A stretch of 64,000 bases of DNA, taken from Alphaproteobacteria bacterium (lineage in GTDB: Bacteria > Pseudomonadota > Alphaproteobacteria > UBA8366 > Aestuariispiraceae). The notes below the pieces were generated by a model. The model was not told where the DNA came from and did not search any database. It saw only the letters and a list, made by a program, of their open reading frames with translations. Each line of letters begins with the position of its first letter. Positions within the stretch are counted from its first letter, which is position 1. Location of the stretch: contig JAWPMN010000001.1 in assembly GCA_033344895.1 (NCBI GenBank), positions 1,550,001-1,614,000 on the forward strand, read 5' to 3'. A program made the translations under genes and the position numbers. Below, piece after piece: positions 8,892 through 17,972 of the stretch.

Positions 8892-10493
8892 TCAGGCCGT
8901 GCCTTCCGCCTCTTCCTCGTCGGCGTCCGCTTCGGCCGCCATCATGGCGTCCAGCTCTTCCTGCGTGATCCAGCCGGCCACGACGCGGGCATTCATGACC
9001 ATCTGCGTCGCGTCTTCCTCGCTCAGATCGTCGCCGCGCAGAATGCCGTCATTCGGATCGGTCAGTTCATCGGCCGCAAGACCGGCGAAGTCGTCGACCG
9101 TGCAGATTTCGTTTTCACCCAGCTTGATCAACTGCTTGTTGGTGAAGCCGGTGAACTCGGCCAGCGCATCCTCGACACCCAGTTCCTTGCGCTTCTCGTC
9201 GAGCAGGCGGTTCTGTTCGTCCAGATGGCTGTTGGCACGCTCGGACAGGGCTTCCGCCACATCCTCGTCGAAGCCTTCGATCGCCGCCAGTTCATCGGTC
9301 GGGACATAGGCGACTTCCTCGACCGAGGTGAAGCCTTCCGTCACCAGAAGCTGGGCGATCATGTCGTCGACATCCAGCGCTTCCATGAACAGTTCGGAGC
9401 GTTCGACGAATTCTCGCTGACGCTTCTCGGATTCCTGCTCCTCGGTCATGATGTCGATGTTCCAGCCGGTCAGCATCGACGCCAGGCGAACATTCTGCCC
9501 GCGGCGGCCGATGGCCAGAGACAACTGTTCGTCCGGCACCACGACTTCGATCGTGTTGGTATCGGGGTCCATGACGACCTTGGTCACCTCGGCCGGCGCC
9601 AGGGCGTTCACCACGAAGGCCGCGTCCTCGTCCCGCCAGGAGATAATGTCGATCTTCTCCCCCTGCAACTCGGCGACCACGGCCTGGACGCGGCTGCCGC
9701 GCATGCCGACGCAGGCGCCGACCGGATCGATCGACCCGTCATTGGACAGCACGGCGATCTTGGCGCGGCTGCCCGGGTCGCGGGCGACCTTCTTGATCTC
9801 GATGATGCCGTCATAGATTTCCGGCACTTCCTGGGCAAACAGCATGGCCATGAATTCCGGCCGGGTACGCGACAGGAAGATCTGCGGCCCCTTCGGCTCG
9901 CGGCGCACATCGTAGATGAAGGCGCGCACGCGGTCGCCCCGCTTGAAATGTTCGCGCGGAATGATCTCGTCGCGGCGCAGCACGGCTTCGGCGCGGCCCA
10001 GATCGACGGTGACGTTGCCGTATTCCACCCGCTTGACCAGACCGTTCACGATCTCGCCGGCGCGGTCCTTGTATTCCTCATACTGGCGCTCGCGCTCGGC
10101 CTCACGGACCTTCTGGACGATGACCTGCTTGGCGGTCTGAGCGGCGATGCGTCCGAAATCGATCGGCGGTAGGCGGTCGACCAGGAAGTCGCCGACGACG
10201 GCGTCCGGCTTCTTGCGGCGTGCACGCTCCACGGTGACCTGTTTGACCTCGTCCTCCAGGTCGTCCGCCTCGACGACTTCGATATAGCGGGCCAGGACGA
10301 TCTCACCGGTCTTGCGGTCGATCGACGCCCGGATATCGTGCTCCATGCCGTATTTGGAGCGGCCGGCCTTCTGGATGGCCTGCTCCATCGCCTCCAGCAC
10401 GAGCTCGCGCTCGATCCCCTTCTCGCGTGCGACAGCGTCCGCCACGGCGAGCATATCGGTACGGGTGATCGTGATGCCTTCCATCGTCTTCAC
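8892..10493 (-). CDS. nusA: Transcription termination/antitermination protein NusA
   Basis: NusA, 533 residues, binds RNA polymerase and nascent RNA and modulates pausing, termination and rRNA antitermination. Domains in order: N-terminal polymerase-binding domain (about 1-130), S1 domain (VNGLVKRVEYGNVTVDLGRAEAVL, about 135-200), and two KH domains (DPVGACVGMRGSRVQAVVAELQGEKIDII and QLSLAIGRRGQNVRLASML). Two C-terminal acidic repeat domains then appear to follow (about 350-520, with DELAAIEGFDEDVAEAL and FTGFTNKQLIKLGENEICTVDDFAGL), and the protein ends in an acidic tail. NusA often autoregulates its own operon, which fits the attenuator-like hairpin upstream of rimP. Confidence 0.97.
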   Translation of the reverse strand: MKTMEGITITRTDMLAVADAVAREKGIERELVLEAMEQAIQKAGRSKYGMEHDIRASIDRKTGEIVLARYIEVVEADDLEDEVKQVTVERARRKKPDAVVGDFLVDRLPPIDFGRIAAQTAKQVIVQKVREAERERQYEEYKDRAGEIVNGLVKRVEYGNVTVDLGRAEAVLRRDEIIPREHFKRGDRVRAFIYDVRREPKGPQIFLSRTRPEFMAMLFAQEVPEIYDGIIEIKKVARDPGSRAKIAVLSNDGSIDPVGACVGMRGSRVQAVVAELQGEKIDIISWRDEDAAFVVNALAPAEVTKVVMDPDTNTIEVVVPDEQLSLAIGRRGQNVRLASMLTGWNIDIMTEEQESEKRQREFVERSELFMEALDVDDMIAQLLVTEGFTSVEEVAYVPTDELAAIEGFDEDVAEALSERANSHLDEQNRLLDEKRKELGVEDALAEFTGFTNKQLIKLGENEICTVDDFAGLAADELTDPNDGILRGDDLSEEDATQMVMNARVVAGWITQEELDAMMAAEADADEEEAEGTA

Positions 10494-10540
10494 GTCCTTA
10501 TGACTATCAGTCCGTCAATCAGTAATGCGTCCGGCGCGGA

Positions 10541-11062
10541 TCAGACCGCAGACCCTTCCGCCGTTCCTTCCGAGTCGTCCGCCGCGGCGCGGCTCGCCTC
10601 GATCAATGCATCCGTCAGAACCAGCTTCGCATCCCGGATCGCCTCGAAAGGGATCTGGAATTCGGCCGTATCGGTCTCTATCGACACCGCATTGCCGTCG
10701 ATACCGCCCAGGATTCCCCGGAACCGGCGCCTGCCGTCCATCAACTGTTCCAGCTCGATCTTCACTTCGAAACCGGCAAAACGCTCGAAATCCCGCGGAC
10801 GGGTCAGAGGCCGGTCGATGCCGGGAGAGCTGACTTCCAGGCTGTAAGCGCGCTCAATCGGGTCCTCGACATCGAGGATGGCCGAAACGGCGCGGCTGAT
10901 ATCCGCACAATCATCTACCGTGATGGGCTTTTCGTCCAGCCGATCCGCCATGATCTGCAGCGTGACCCGCTCTTTGCCCATCAGACGGATGCGCACCACC
11001 CCGAAGCCCATGTCTTCGAGTGCGGGTCCGATCATATCCGCGATGCGCTTTTCAATCGCCAT
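10541..11062 (-). CDS. rimP: Ribosome maturation factor RimP
   Basis: RimP, 173 residues from the chosen ATG, needed for 30S maturation. Family segments are IGPALEDMGFGVVRIRL, DDCADISRAVSAILDVEDPI and the signature YSLEVSSPGIDRPLTRPRDFERFAG. A longer reading from GTG 11098 is possible, but the extra codons run through a terminator-like hairpin at 11082-11107. The ATG at 11062 is therefore the likelier start and matches where the family usually begins. It heads the rimP-nusA-ylxR-infB-rbfA operon. Confidence 0.94.
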   Translation of the reverse strand: MAIEKRIADMIGPALEDMGFGVVRIRLMGKERVTLQIMADRLDEKPITVDDCADISRAVSAILDVEDPIERAYSLEVSSPGIDRPLTRPRDFERFAGFEVKIELEQLMDGRRRFRGILGGIDGNAVSIETDTAEFQIPFEAIRDAKLVLTDALIEASRAAADDSEGTAEGSAV

Positions 11063-11081
11063 TCGGCCGTCCGTTGCCAAC

Positions 11082-11107
11082 AAAAAAGGGCGGGCCACGG
11101 CCCACCC
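11082..11107 (-). terminator. Terminator-like hairpin in the rimP leader (candidate attenuator)
   Basis: Read on the minus strand, GGGTGGGC (11107-11100) pairs with GCCCGCCC (11095-11088), 8 pairs with one G-T, around a 4-base loop. TTTTTT (11087-11082) follows. It lies between the candidate promoter at 11159-11187 and the rimP ATG, so it would stop transcription before the operon unless relieved. It could also simply end the upstream metK-trmB transcript. Confidence 0.75.
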
Positions 11108-11158
11108 CCATCCATCGCTCCCATAGAATGAGGCGATACAATGAAAGTTACGGTGCGC

Positions 11159-11187
11159 TTAATACGCCAAACCGCCCGGCAATTCAA
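11159..11187 (-). promoter_or_regulatory. Candidate sigma-70 promoter for the rimP-nusA-infB operon
   Basis: Minus strand TTGAAT (11187-11182), a 17-base spacer, then TATTAA (11164-11159). It lies just past the trmB stop and about 95 bases before the rimP ATG. The leader would contain the hairpin at 11082-11107. Confidence 0.5.
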
Positions 11188-11199
11188 GACCCGCCCGGC

Positions 11200-11889
11200 T
11201 CAGACGCGACGGAACCTCAGGTAGGAGGGACGGCCGGCCAGCGCCTTGGTCTCGTAGCGCGTCGGGATGTGGTCGTCCCAGCGTTCGCGCCAGTCTTTCG
11301 GGCCGGCGGCCAGCCAGTCGAAGGCATCGTGGCGCCCGACCTGATACAGCATCCAGTCCAGATAGTCCGGATGGTCGGTCGCACAGCGCAACTCCGCCCC
11401 CGGGCGCAGCAGCCGGGCGAGACGCGGCAGGTTTTCCGGGCCGACGAAACGGCGCAGGCGATGGCGCTTCTTGGGCCAGGGGTCGGGAAACAGGATATAG
11501 GCCCGGCCGAGACAGCCGTCGGGCAGGGCATCCAGCAGCAGCCGTGCATCGTCGGCCAGAACCTTCACATTGCGCAGACCCGCCGCGTCGGCATCCCGCA
11601 CCACCTTGGCGACGCCGTTGATGAAGGGCTCGCATCCCAGAAATCCGATATCGGGATGCCGTTCCGCCTGGGAAACCAGATGCTCGCCGGAGCCGAAGCC
11701 GACTTCCAGCCAGAGGTCCCGGATCGCGCCGTCGAACAGCGCCGTCGGGTCGGCCGGCAGCGCCCCCGGATCGACCGCAAAGGCCGGCAGCCGGTCGTCC
11801 AGAATCCGCTGCTGTGTCGGGTTGAGCGCACGCCCCTTGCGGCGGCCGAAGAATTTCGGACGGCTGGAATCGGGCCTGTCTTGGGTCAT
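11200..11889 (-). CDS. trmB: tRNA (guanine-N7-)-methyltransferase
   Basis: TrmB, 229 residues, uses S-adenosylmethionine to make m7G46 in tRNA variable loops. The SAM-binding motif is WLEVGFGSGEHLVSQA. Further family segments are FLGCEPFINGVAKV, the substrate-binding stretch RAYILFPDPWPKKRHRLRRFV, and a TRYETKAL motif near the end. It lies directly downstream of metK, which makes its methyl donor. A 9-bp hairpin lies in the 46-base gap between them. No strong ribosome site is visible before the ATG. Confidence 0.96.
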   Translation of the reverse strand: MTQDRPDSSRPKFFGRRKGRALNPTQQRILDDRLPAFAVDPGALPADPTALFDGAIRDLWLEVGFGSGEHLVSQAERHPDIGFLGCEPFINGVAKVVRDADAAGLRNVKVLADDARLLLDALPDGCLGRAYILFPDPWPKKRHRLRRFVGPENLPRLARLLRPGAELRCATDHPDYLDWMLYQVGRHDAFDWLAAGPKDWRERWDDHIPTRYETKALAGRPSYLRFRRV

Positions 11890-11900
11890 GACCGCTCGGT

Positions 11901-11923
11901 CCGGCCCGGTATAGCCGGGCCGG
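11901..11923. other. Perfect hairpin between metK and trmB
   Basis: CCGGCCCGG (11901-11909) and CCGGGCCGG (11915-11923) form a 9-bp stem with a TATAG loop. There is no T-run on either side, so it is not a clear intrinsic terminator. It may be an mRNA stabiliser or processing site, or may lower trmB translation. Confidence 0.55.
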
Positions 11924-11935
11924 CCTCCCTTCGGA

Positions 11936-13120
11936 TCAGGTCAGGGCAGCTTTCAGCGCCTCGACCAGGTCGGTGCGTTCCCAGCTGAAATGACCTTCGG
12001 CGGTCGGCTCGCGACCGAAATGCCCATAGGCCGCGCTCGGGGCGTAGATCGGCTTGCTGAGACCGAGATGCTCTCGGATCCCGCGCGGCGACAGGTCCAT
12101 GACCTCGTTCACGGCGGCGACGAGCTTGTCTTCGGCGACACGGCCTGTGCCGTGCGTATCCACCAGCAGCGACAGCGGCTTGGAAACGCCGATCGCATAG
12201 GCGACCTGGATCGTGCATTTGTCGGCCAGATCGGCGGCCACGATGTTCTTGGCGACATAGCGCGCGGCATAGGCGGCGGAACGGTCGACCTTCGTCGGAT
12301 CCTTGCCGGAGAAGGCACCACCGCCATGAGGCGCAGCACCGCCATAGGTGTCGACGATGATCTTGCGCCCGGTCAGGCCGGCATCGCCGTCCGGACCGCC
12401 GATGACGAACCGGCCGGTCGGATTGACATAAAATTCCTCTTCCGGCGGGAACCAGCCCTTCGGCAGGACCTTCTCTACATGCGGTCGCACGATTTCGCGG
12501 ACCTGCGGCTGTTCCAGCCCGTCGTCATGCTGGGTCGAGACCACGACCGAGGTAACGCCGACCGGCTTGCCGTCTTCGTATTTCAGCGTGACCTGGCTCT
12601 TCGAATCCGGGCCAAGGCCGCTCTTCGGGTCGCTGTGGCGGAACGCGGCGAGGCTCTTCAGGATATCATGCGAATACTGGATCGCTGCCGGCATCAGCAC
12701 ATCGGTCTCACGCCGGGCATGGCCGAACATAAGCCCCTGATCGCCCGCGCCCTCGTCCTTGTTGCCGGCCGCGTCGACACCGACCGCAATATCCTGCGAC
12801 TGGGCATGCAGATAAATCTGCACTTCGGCGTTTTCGTAATGGAACCCGTCCTGCGCGTAGCCGATATCCTTCACAGCGGCACGGGCCAGGGCTTCGATCT
12901 TGTCCTTGTTCACTTCGCCATTGTCGACGACGCCCGCCGGGCCCCGCACTTCACCGGCGATCACGATCCGGTTCGTCGTCGTCAGCGTTTCGCACGCGAC
13001 GCGGGCGCCGGGATCGGTAGCCAGAAACAGATCGACGACTTCGTCGGAAATTCGGTCACAGACCTTGTCCGGGTGGCCTTCGGAAACGGATTCACTCGTG
13101 AACAGGAACGAATTGGCCAT
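11936..13120 (-). CDS. metK: S-adenosylmethionine synthetase
   Basis: MetK, 394 residues, makes S-adenosylmethionine from methionine and ATP. Visible signatures are [16 protein letters not shown] (His16 and Asp18 at the ATP site), the hexapeptide-like [27 protein letters not shown], and the glycine-rich [16 protein letters not shown]. An AGGGGG ribosome site lies about 10 bases before the ATG. The 114-base gap to the upstream XRE regulator gene contains a tandem repeat, which suggests control of metK at the DNA or RNA level. metK-trmB, with the regulator upstream, is a conserved alphaproteobacterial arrangement. Confidence 0.98.
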   Translation of the reverse strand: MANSFLFTSESVSEGHPDKVCDRISDEVVDLFLATDPGARVACETLTTTNRIVIAGEVRGPAGVVDNGEVNKDKIEALARAAVKDIGYAQDGFHYENAEVQIYLHAQSQDIAVGVDAAGNKDEGAGDQGLMFGHARRETDVLMPAAIQYSHDILKSLAAFRHSDPKSGLGPDSKSQVTLKYEDGKPVGVTSVVVSTQHDDGLEQPQVREIVRPHVEKVLPKGWFPPEEEFYVNPTGRFVIGGPDGDAGLTGRKIIVDTYGGAAPHGGGAFSGKDPTKVDRSAAYAARYVAKNIVAADLADKCTIQVAYAIGVSKPLSLLVDTHGTGRVAEDKLVAAVNEVMDLSPRGIREHLGLSKPIYAPSAAYGHFGREPTAEGHFSWERTDLVEALKAALT

Positions 13121-13148
13121 ACTGGTTGTCCCCCTAGGGTCATTCTCA

Positions 13149-13199
13149 ATGGTCGGCAGGTCTGCGCCGCGGGCATGTCGTCAGGTTTGCGCCGCGGGC
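13149..13199 (-). repeat. Tandem 25/26-bp repeat in the metK leader
   Basis: Two head-to-tail copies, 13149-13174 and 13175-13199. They share the pattern ATG(G)TCG-CAGGT-TGCGCCGCGGGC, differing at about three positions plus one indel. Read toward metK, each copy is GCCCGCGGCGC followed by A(A/G)ACCTG. They end 29 bases before the metK ATG, between it and the XRE gene. Role unknown: a paired operator or an RNA control element is possible. Confidence 0.8.
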
Positions 13200-13234
13200 G
13201 CAAGGGCGGGCGGTTTGTTACGGGGGTTTTGCCA

Positions 13235-13723
13235 CTACGTCAATAGTGCGCCGTCCCGGCGCCTCGTTCCGAACGGCGCGGCAGCCATTGCCCGGCAAAG
13301 TTCCAGCATGCAGCCCCGCATCCGGGGATCCTTGATCCGGTAATAGGCCCGAATCAGATCGGCGATTTCCCGGCGCGGTGCCACAGCGGCGGGCGGCGGG
13401 TCCGCCTGCGGTGCGGAGCCTTCAGCCTCCCCGGAATCCGGGCCGGGATCCTGAAGCCCGTCGAAGAAATAGCCGATCGGGACTTCCAGGCGCCGCGAAA
13501 GATCGAACAGCCGGGCCGCCCCGATTCGGTTCGCGCCGCGTTCATATTTCTGTATCTGCTGGAAGGTCAGACCCAGCGAGGCGGCCAGTCGTTCCTGGCT
13601 GAGCCCCAGCAGCATGCGCCTCTGACGAAGGCGTCGGCCGACATGACAATCGACCGCAAACCGCCGGTCGGCCAGGGGGTCGTCGCCCCCCGCGCCCCCC
13701 GCCGTTTCAGCATGATCCGTCAT
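13235..13723 (-). CDS. XRE-family helix-turn-helix transcriptional regulator
   Basis: A protein of 162 residues with one clear HTH_3 domain: VGRRLRQRRMLLGLSQERLAASLGLTFQQIQKYERGANRIGAARLFDLSRRLEVPIGYFFDG (about 29-89). A Pro/Ala-rich linker and a short C-terminal region (EIADLIRAYYRIKDPRMRGCMLELCRAMA) follow. This type of regulator, ending each HTH with a YFFDG-like motif, lies between lnt and metK in many alphaproteobacteria. Its target here is not known; the repeat directly downstream in the metK leader is an obvious candidate. Confidence 0.88.
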   Translation of the reverse strand: MTDHAETAGGAGGDDPLADRRFAVDCHVGRRLRQRRMLLGLSQERLAASLGLTFQQIQKYERGANRIGAARLFDLSRRLEVPIGYFFDGLQDPGPDSGEAEGSAPQADPPPAAVAPRREIADLIRAYYRIKDPRMRGCMLELCRAMAAAPFGTRRRDGALLT

Positions 13724-13884
13724 GGCATCGTGTTCTTCCGTTCGGCCGGGCCTGCCATCCGAACCGACCCTCCCCTGTAACCATTCCGCGAAAATCGTCG
13801 GTACGCAGCGAACGGTTATCGTGAATTCTTCCAGCTGTGCAATTGGTACCCTCGGTGCGCCGTCCGGTCAACGTTTCCGGCTTT

Positions 13885-15477
13885 TCAAACCGATCGCCGA
13901 CCTACAACCAGACCCGTTGCCGCAAGCGCGAGAATCATAACCAGTGGTAGAGTCATGCCGAGCTTCGAGAACAGGGTCGGCGGCTCAGCCGGCGGCAGGC
14001 GAAAATCCAGCACCCCGCGTGTCTCCAGCGGAATGCGGCCGATCTCCCGCCCGAAAGCATCGAAGGCGATCGACACGCCGGTATTGGCCGGACGAACCAG
14101 CGGCAACCCCTCCTCGACGGCCCGCAACCGGGCATGCTGCAGATGCTGATACGGGCCCGCGGTGCGACCATACCAGGCGTCGTTGGTGGCATTCAGCAGC
14201 CATTCCGGGCGGTCCGCGGGATCGGTCACCGCGCCGGGAAAGATCACCTCATAGCAGACCAGCGGCGAAAGGGGCGGCAGGCCCGGCAGCCGGATCGTTC
14301 GCGGGCCCGGGCCCGGGGAATAGTCGAGTGCCCCGGAGGCAACCCCGCCGAACGGCAGGTATCGGCCCAGCGGCACATATTCGCCGAAGGGCACCAGATG
14401 GGCCTTGTCGTAGGTTGCGACCACGCTGGCGTGATGATCCACTGCGACGATCGAATTGTGCAGTGCCTCCGGCTGTTTTGTCCGACGCGGCGCGCCGGTG
14501 ATCAGATAACCACCCTCCGGCACGGCATAGCGCGCCATCGCAGCGCGATAATCGTCGCTGTTCTCGACCAGGAAGGCTGCGGCTGTCTCCGGCCATAGAA
14601 TCGTACGGACCCAGTCGGGACGGTCCGCGACGCTATCCGTCAGGTGCATTTGCAGATTCCGCTCCCGGAAGGTGCTGCGCCATTTCTCGCGTTGCGGGAT
14701 ATTTGCCTGAACCATCCGGATGCCGGGTCGGGCCGGATCGGCCTGCTGTGCGACCGGGTCCGGCGCACCGGCCAGACGGACGGCACCGCCGGCATAGACC
14801 ATCGCCGGAATCAACAATGCGGCGGCAAGGCCGGCTGCCGCCATCCGACCGCCATTCGCGGCCAACGCCGGCAGCGCACCGGACAAAAGCACCATTAGGC
14901 CGAGGCCGTAGAGCCCGACCAGCGCCGCCGCCTGGCTGAGCGGTTCCGTCCCGGACCAGAGGTATCCGAAAGTGTTCCAGGGAAATCCGGTCAGGAGCAG
15001 CCCGCGCAGGATGTCCGCACCGCCCAGTGCCGCCACGGTCAGCAGGATTCTGGCAACGCGCCGCTGCGGCCCGGGCCCCAGAAGCAGATGCGGCACCAGA
15101 AGCGCCAACCCGCCATAGATCGCCATCGCGCCCGGCAGGCCGATCAGCGCAAAGGGTATCATCCAGGCAAAACTGGCGGAGAAGACCAGCAGCGCGTTGG
15201 AAATCCAGTACCAGCCAACAAAGAAATAGCCGAACAGGAACCACCAGCCGGTCCCGAACGCCGCCTTCCGGCTGTGCGCGCCCTCCAGCATCCAGATCAG
15301 CGCAGGCAGGGTCAGAAAAGCGACCGGCCAGGCATCGACCGGCGGCAGGCCGAGCACGGTCAGAGCACCCAGTCCGAACAGCACGCCACGGCGCTGCCAG
15401 GGACCGAGCGCGGCCAACCGGCCCGGCAGGGCTGTCACAAACGGCGCGGCACCTCCGGCGGAGAGGCGATCGGTCAT
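13885..15477 (-). CDS. lnt: Apolipoprotein N-acyltransferase
   Basis: Lnt, 530 residues, an inner-membrane enzyme that adds the third acyl chain to the N-terminal Cys of lipoproteins. About six hydrophobic segments fill the first 225 residues, followed by a periplasmic nitrilase-like domain. The catalytic triad is complete: Glu297 in WPETAAAF, Lys358 in YDKAHLVPFGEYVP, and Cys408 in VCYEVIFP. A final membrane segment (LVMILALAATGLVVG) ends the protein. The gene lies 39 bases after corC and probably shares its transcript. The 161-base gap after it probably holds the promoter for the XRE gene. Confidence 0.96.
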   Translation of the reverse strand: MTDRLSAGGAAPFVTALPGRLAALGPWQRRGVLFGLGALTVLGLPPVDAWPVAFLTLPALIWMLEGAHSRKAAFGTGWWFLFGYFFVGWYWISNALLVFSASFAWMIPFALIGLPGAMAIYGGLALLVPHLLLGPGPQRRVARILLTVAALGGADILRGLLLTGFPWNTFGYLWSGTEPLSQAAALVGLYGLGLMVLLSGALPALAANGGRMAAAGLAAALLIPAMVYAGGAVRLAGAPDPVAQQADPARPGIRMVQANIPQREKWRSTFRERNLQMHLTDSVADRPDWVRTILWPETAAAFLVENSDDYRAAMARYAVPEGGYLITGAPRRTKQPEALHNSIVAVDHHASVVATYDKAHLVPFGEYVPLGRYLPFGGVASGALDYSPGPGPRTIRLPGLPPLSPLVCYEVIFPGAVTDPADRPEWLLNATNDAWYGRTAGPYQHLQHARLRAVEEGLPLVRPANTGVSIAFDAFGREIGRIPLETRGVLDFRLPPAEPPTLFSKLGMTLPLVMILALAATGLVVGRRSV

Positions 15478-15516
15478 GTCAGGCTTCCTTCCGGGATAAC
15501 AGCGGGGCGCGAAGCC

Positions 15517-16473
15517 CTATTCCGCCGCCTTGGCAGGGCTGGGAGGGGCCGGATCGTTCGCTGCGCCCGGCGGGCGATAGCGCAGCCGGATGCGCTTGAT
15601 GCGCCGCGGATCCGCTTCCAGCACCTCGAATTCCAGGCCGGAGGATTCATGCGGTATCAGTTCGCCCCGTATCGGAACCCGCCCGGCCAGGGTAAAGACC
15701 AGACCTCCGATCGTGTCGATATCCTCTTCCCGCTCTTCCTCGGTCAGGATCGGGCCGATACGTTCCTCCAGGTCCTCGATGTCCAGGCGCGCATCCGCGA
15801 TCCACGTGCCGTCCGGCTTGCGTTCGATCTTCGGGCCGCGGTCGATATCGTGCTCGTCCTCGATTTCGCCGACGATCTCCTCCACCAGGTCCTCGATCGT
15901 CACAAGGCCGTCAATGCCGCCATACTCGTCGACCACCAGCGCCATGTGCAGGCGGTTCATGCGCATCTGCAGCAGAAGATCCAGGACCCGCATGGACGGC
16001 GCCACAAACAGCACCTTGCGCATGACCTTGCGGATCGAGAAATTCTCGCGTGGTTCCGTCGTCGCGGCCAGCACATCCTTGATGTGGACCATGCCCAGCA
16101 CGTCATCCAGGCTTTCGCGATGGACCGGGTACCGGGAATGCGGCTGGCGCGACATGATCGCGACCAGATCGTCCAGGCTGGTGTCGACCGGGACGGACAC
16201 GATGTCCGCACGCGGCACCATCACGTCATAGGCCGTTTCCTCGCCAACATTCAGAATGTTGTCGATCAGGGCCCGTTCATCGGGATCAATGGGTGTGTCG
16301 CGATCGTCGTGCTGCTCCAGCAGCTCCTCGAAACTGTCGCGCAGCTGGGAATCCCCGTTTCGGCCGAGCAGCGCGCGTAAAAATCCACGCAAGCCGCCCG
16401 GCTTCCTAGAACTGGGTTCTCCCGCGCCGGGTTCGGCCGAGCCGCTGTCGCTCGTTGAAGTCTGGTCCGCCAT
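15517..16473 (-). CDS. corC: CBS-domain CorC/HlyC-type protein
   Basis: CorC (YbeX), 318 residues. Two CBS domains (about 70-195: ADIVSVPVDTSLDDLVAIMSRQPHSRYPVHRE and LVVDEYGGIDGLVTIEDLVEEIVGEIEDEHD) precede a C-terminal CorC_HlyC domain ending FEVLEADPRRIKRIRL. No membrane segment is present, so this is the soluble form. In enterobacteria the protein affects Mg/Co efflux, and recent work links YbeX to ribosome metabolism. The neighbours ybeY upstream and lnt downstream recreate the miaB-phoH-ybeY-ybeX-lnt cluster. Confidence 0.95.
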   Translation of the reverse strand: MADQTSTSDSGSAEPGAGEPSSRKPGGLRGFLRALLGRNGDSQLRDSFEELLEQHDDRDTPIDPDERALIDNILNVGEETAYDVMVPRADIVSVPVDTSLDDLVAIMSRQPHSRYPVHRESLDDVLGMVHIKDVLAATTEPRENFSIRKVMRKVLFVAPSMRVLDLLLQMRMNRLHMALVVDEYGGIDGLVTIEDLVEEIVGEIEDEHDIDRGPKIERKPDGTWIADARLDIEDLEERIGPILTEEEREEDIDTIGGLVFTLAGRVPIRGELIPHESSGLEFEVLEADPRRIKRIRLRYRPPGAANDPAPPSPAKAAE

Positions 16474-16494
16474 GGTCCTCTCGAAAAATCGTCT

Positions 16495-16983
16495 CTAAAC
16501 CGCTTCCGGCTTCTCTAGATAGGGATTCCCGATCCCCATTTCCGCCAGTATTTCCACTTCCAGCGCCTCCATCTCCTCCGCCTCGTCCGAGTCGATATGG
16601 TCGTAGCCGAGAAGATGCAAAACGCCGTGCACCGTCAGATGCGTCAGATGATCGTTGAAACTCTTGTCGCCCTCCACGGCCTCCCGTGCACAGGTTTCCC
16701 GCGCCAGCACGACATCGCCCAGGATCAGGGGCTGACCCGGCATCGGATCCTCACCGGCTTCGAAGGACAAGACGTTGGTCGGCTTGTCCTGCCCGCGGTA
16801 GTCCCGGTTCAGCTCCCGCACCTTGCCATCGTCCGCCAGAGCCACCGACAGTTCCAGCGGCCCGTCCGGGCCGGCCGCTTTCAGGGCCGCCTGTGCGGCA
16901 AGGCGCACCACGCCTTCGTCCGCATCGGACCAGTCGCCGGTCAGAACGGACACCGCGATATCCCAGTCGGCGGGGTCGCTCAT
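16495..16983 (-). CDS. ybeY: Endoribonuclease / rRNA maturation factor YbeY
   Basis: YbeY, 162 residues, a metal-dependent endoribonuclease active in 16S rRNA 3'-end processing and 70S quality control. The zinc-binding signature is complete: His119, His123 and His129 in HGVLHLLGYDH. The family segments ELNRDYRGQDKPTNVLSFE and ILGDVVLARE precede it. The start overlaps the phoH stop by 4 bases, and corC begins 21 bases after its stop. Confidence 0.97.
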   Translation of the reverse strand: MSDPADWDIAVSVLTGDWSDADEGVVRLAAQAALKAAGPDGPLELSVALADDGKVRELNRDYRGQDKPTNVLSFEAGEDPMPGQPLILGDVVLARETCAREAVEGDKSFNDHLTHLTVHGVLHLLGYDHIDSDEAEEMEALEVEILAEMGIGNPYLEKPEAV

Positions 16984-17972
16984 CGCTTCGTTTCGCCCGA
17001 CTTGGCCGCATCGCGGGCATCATAGGCCTGAACGATGCGCGCGACCAGCGGATGACGAACCACGTCCGACGCGTCGAACCGTATCATCTCGATGCCCTTC
17101 ACGTCGGACAGTGTATGAACCGCCTCCGCGAGGCCGGAGATCTGGCCCGGCGGCAGATCGATCTGCGACAGGTCACCGGTAATGACCATGCGGCTGTTCT
17201 CGCCCAGACGGGTCAGGAACATCTTCATCTGCATCGCCGTCGTGTTCTGCGCCTCGTCCAGCAGCACGAAGGCGTTCTTCAGTGTCCGACCACGCATGAA
17301 GGCCAGCGGTGCGACTTCGATATCGCCGTTTTCGAGCTTCCGCGACACCTGATCCGCGGGCAGCGTGTCATACAGCGCGTCATAGATCGGCCTCAGATAG
17401 GGATCGACCTTCTCCTTCATGTCGCCGGGCAGGAAGCCCAACCGCTCGCCTGCCTCGACCGCCGGCCGGGACAGGATGATGCGCTCGACCTGACCGGCCA
17501 GATACATCGACACCGCCATGCAGACGGCCAGATAGGTCTTGCCGGTACCGGCAGGACCCAGACCGAAGACCAGGTCGTGGCCGTAGATCGCGTCGATATA
17601 GGCCGCCTGGGTCGGGGTGCGCGGCGCGATCTGGCGCCGACGGGTGCGGATAACCGGCTCCTGCTCACCGAACAGGTCCGTCGGCTGACCGGCCATGCGC
17701 AGGGCGGCATCGACATCGGCATCCTCGATGCGCTCACCGCCCTTGAGTCGCGAATAGAGGCGTTTCAGCCCGGCCTCGGCCAGGTCGACCGAATCCTTCG
17801 GCCCGGTCAGGGCGATCTGGTTGCCGCGATTGATCAGGGAGATCCCCAGCTGTGTCTCGATCCGGACAAGGTTCTTGTCGTGCTCGCCGAACAGTTCCGG
17901 CAGTAGGCGGTTGTCGTCGAAGTCGATGACGCGGGGCTCGACGGCCACGTCGCCTTGCGGGATCGAGTTCAA
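16980..17972 (-). CDS. phoH: PhoH-family ATPase (PhoL)
   Basis: A PhoH-like P-loop ATPase, 330 residues. The Walker A motif GPAGTGKT is at 139-146, with [23 protein letters not shown] before it. [23 protein letters not shown] supplies Walker B, and [12 protein letters not shown] follows. The N-terminal KH-like segment resembles other PhoH/YbeZ proteins. YbeZ works with YbeY in ribosome maturation, consistent with the 4-base overlaps with miaB upstream and ybeY downstream. Confidence 0.95.
   Translation of the reverse strand: MNSIPQGDVAVEPRVIDFDDNRLLPELFGEHDKNLVRIETQLGISLINRGNQIALTGPKDSVDLAEAGLKRLYSRLKGGERIEDADVDAALRMAGQPTDLFGEQEPVIRTRRRQIAPRTPTQAAYIDAIYGHDLVFGLGPAGTGKTYLAVCMAVSMYLAGQVERIILSRPAVEAGERLGFLPGDMKEKVDPYLRPIYDALYDTLPADQVSRKLENGDIEVAPLAFMRGRTLKNAFVLLDEAQNTTAMQMKMFLTRLGENSRMVITGDLSQIDLPPGQISGLAEAVHTLSDVKGIEMIRFDASDVVRHPLVARIVQAYDARDAAKSGETKR

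Noticed and set aside
11108-11160. tRNA gene upstream of rimP, as in E. coli metY-rimP
   Set aside because: No cloverleaf or GTTCRA box is visible in this interval.
13121-13234. A known SAM riboswitch before metK
   Set aside because: I could not match the leader to SAM-II, SAM/SAH or other classes; only the tandem repeat is certain.
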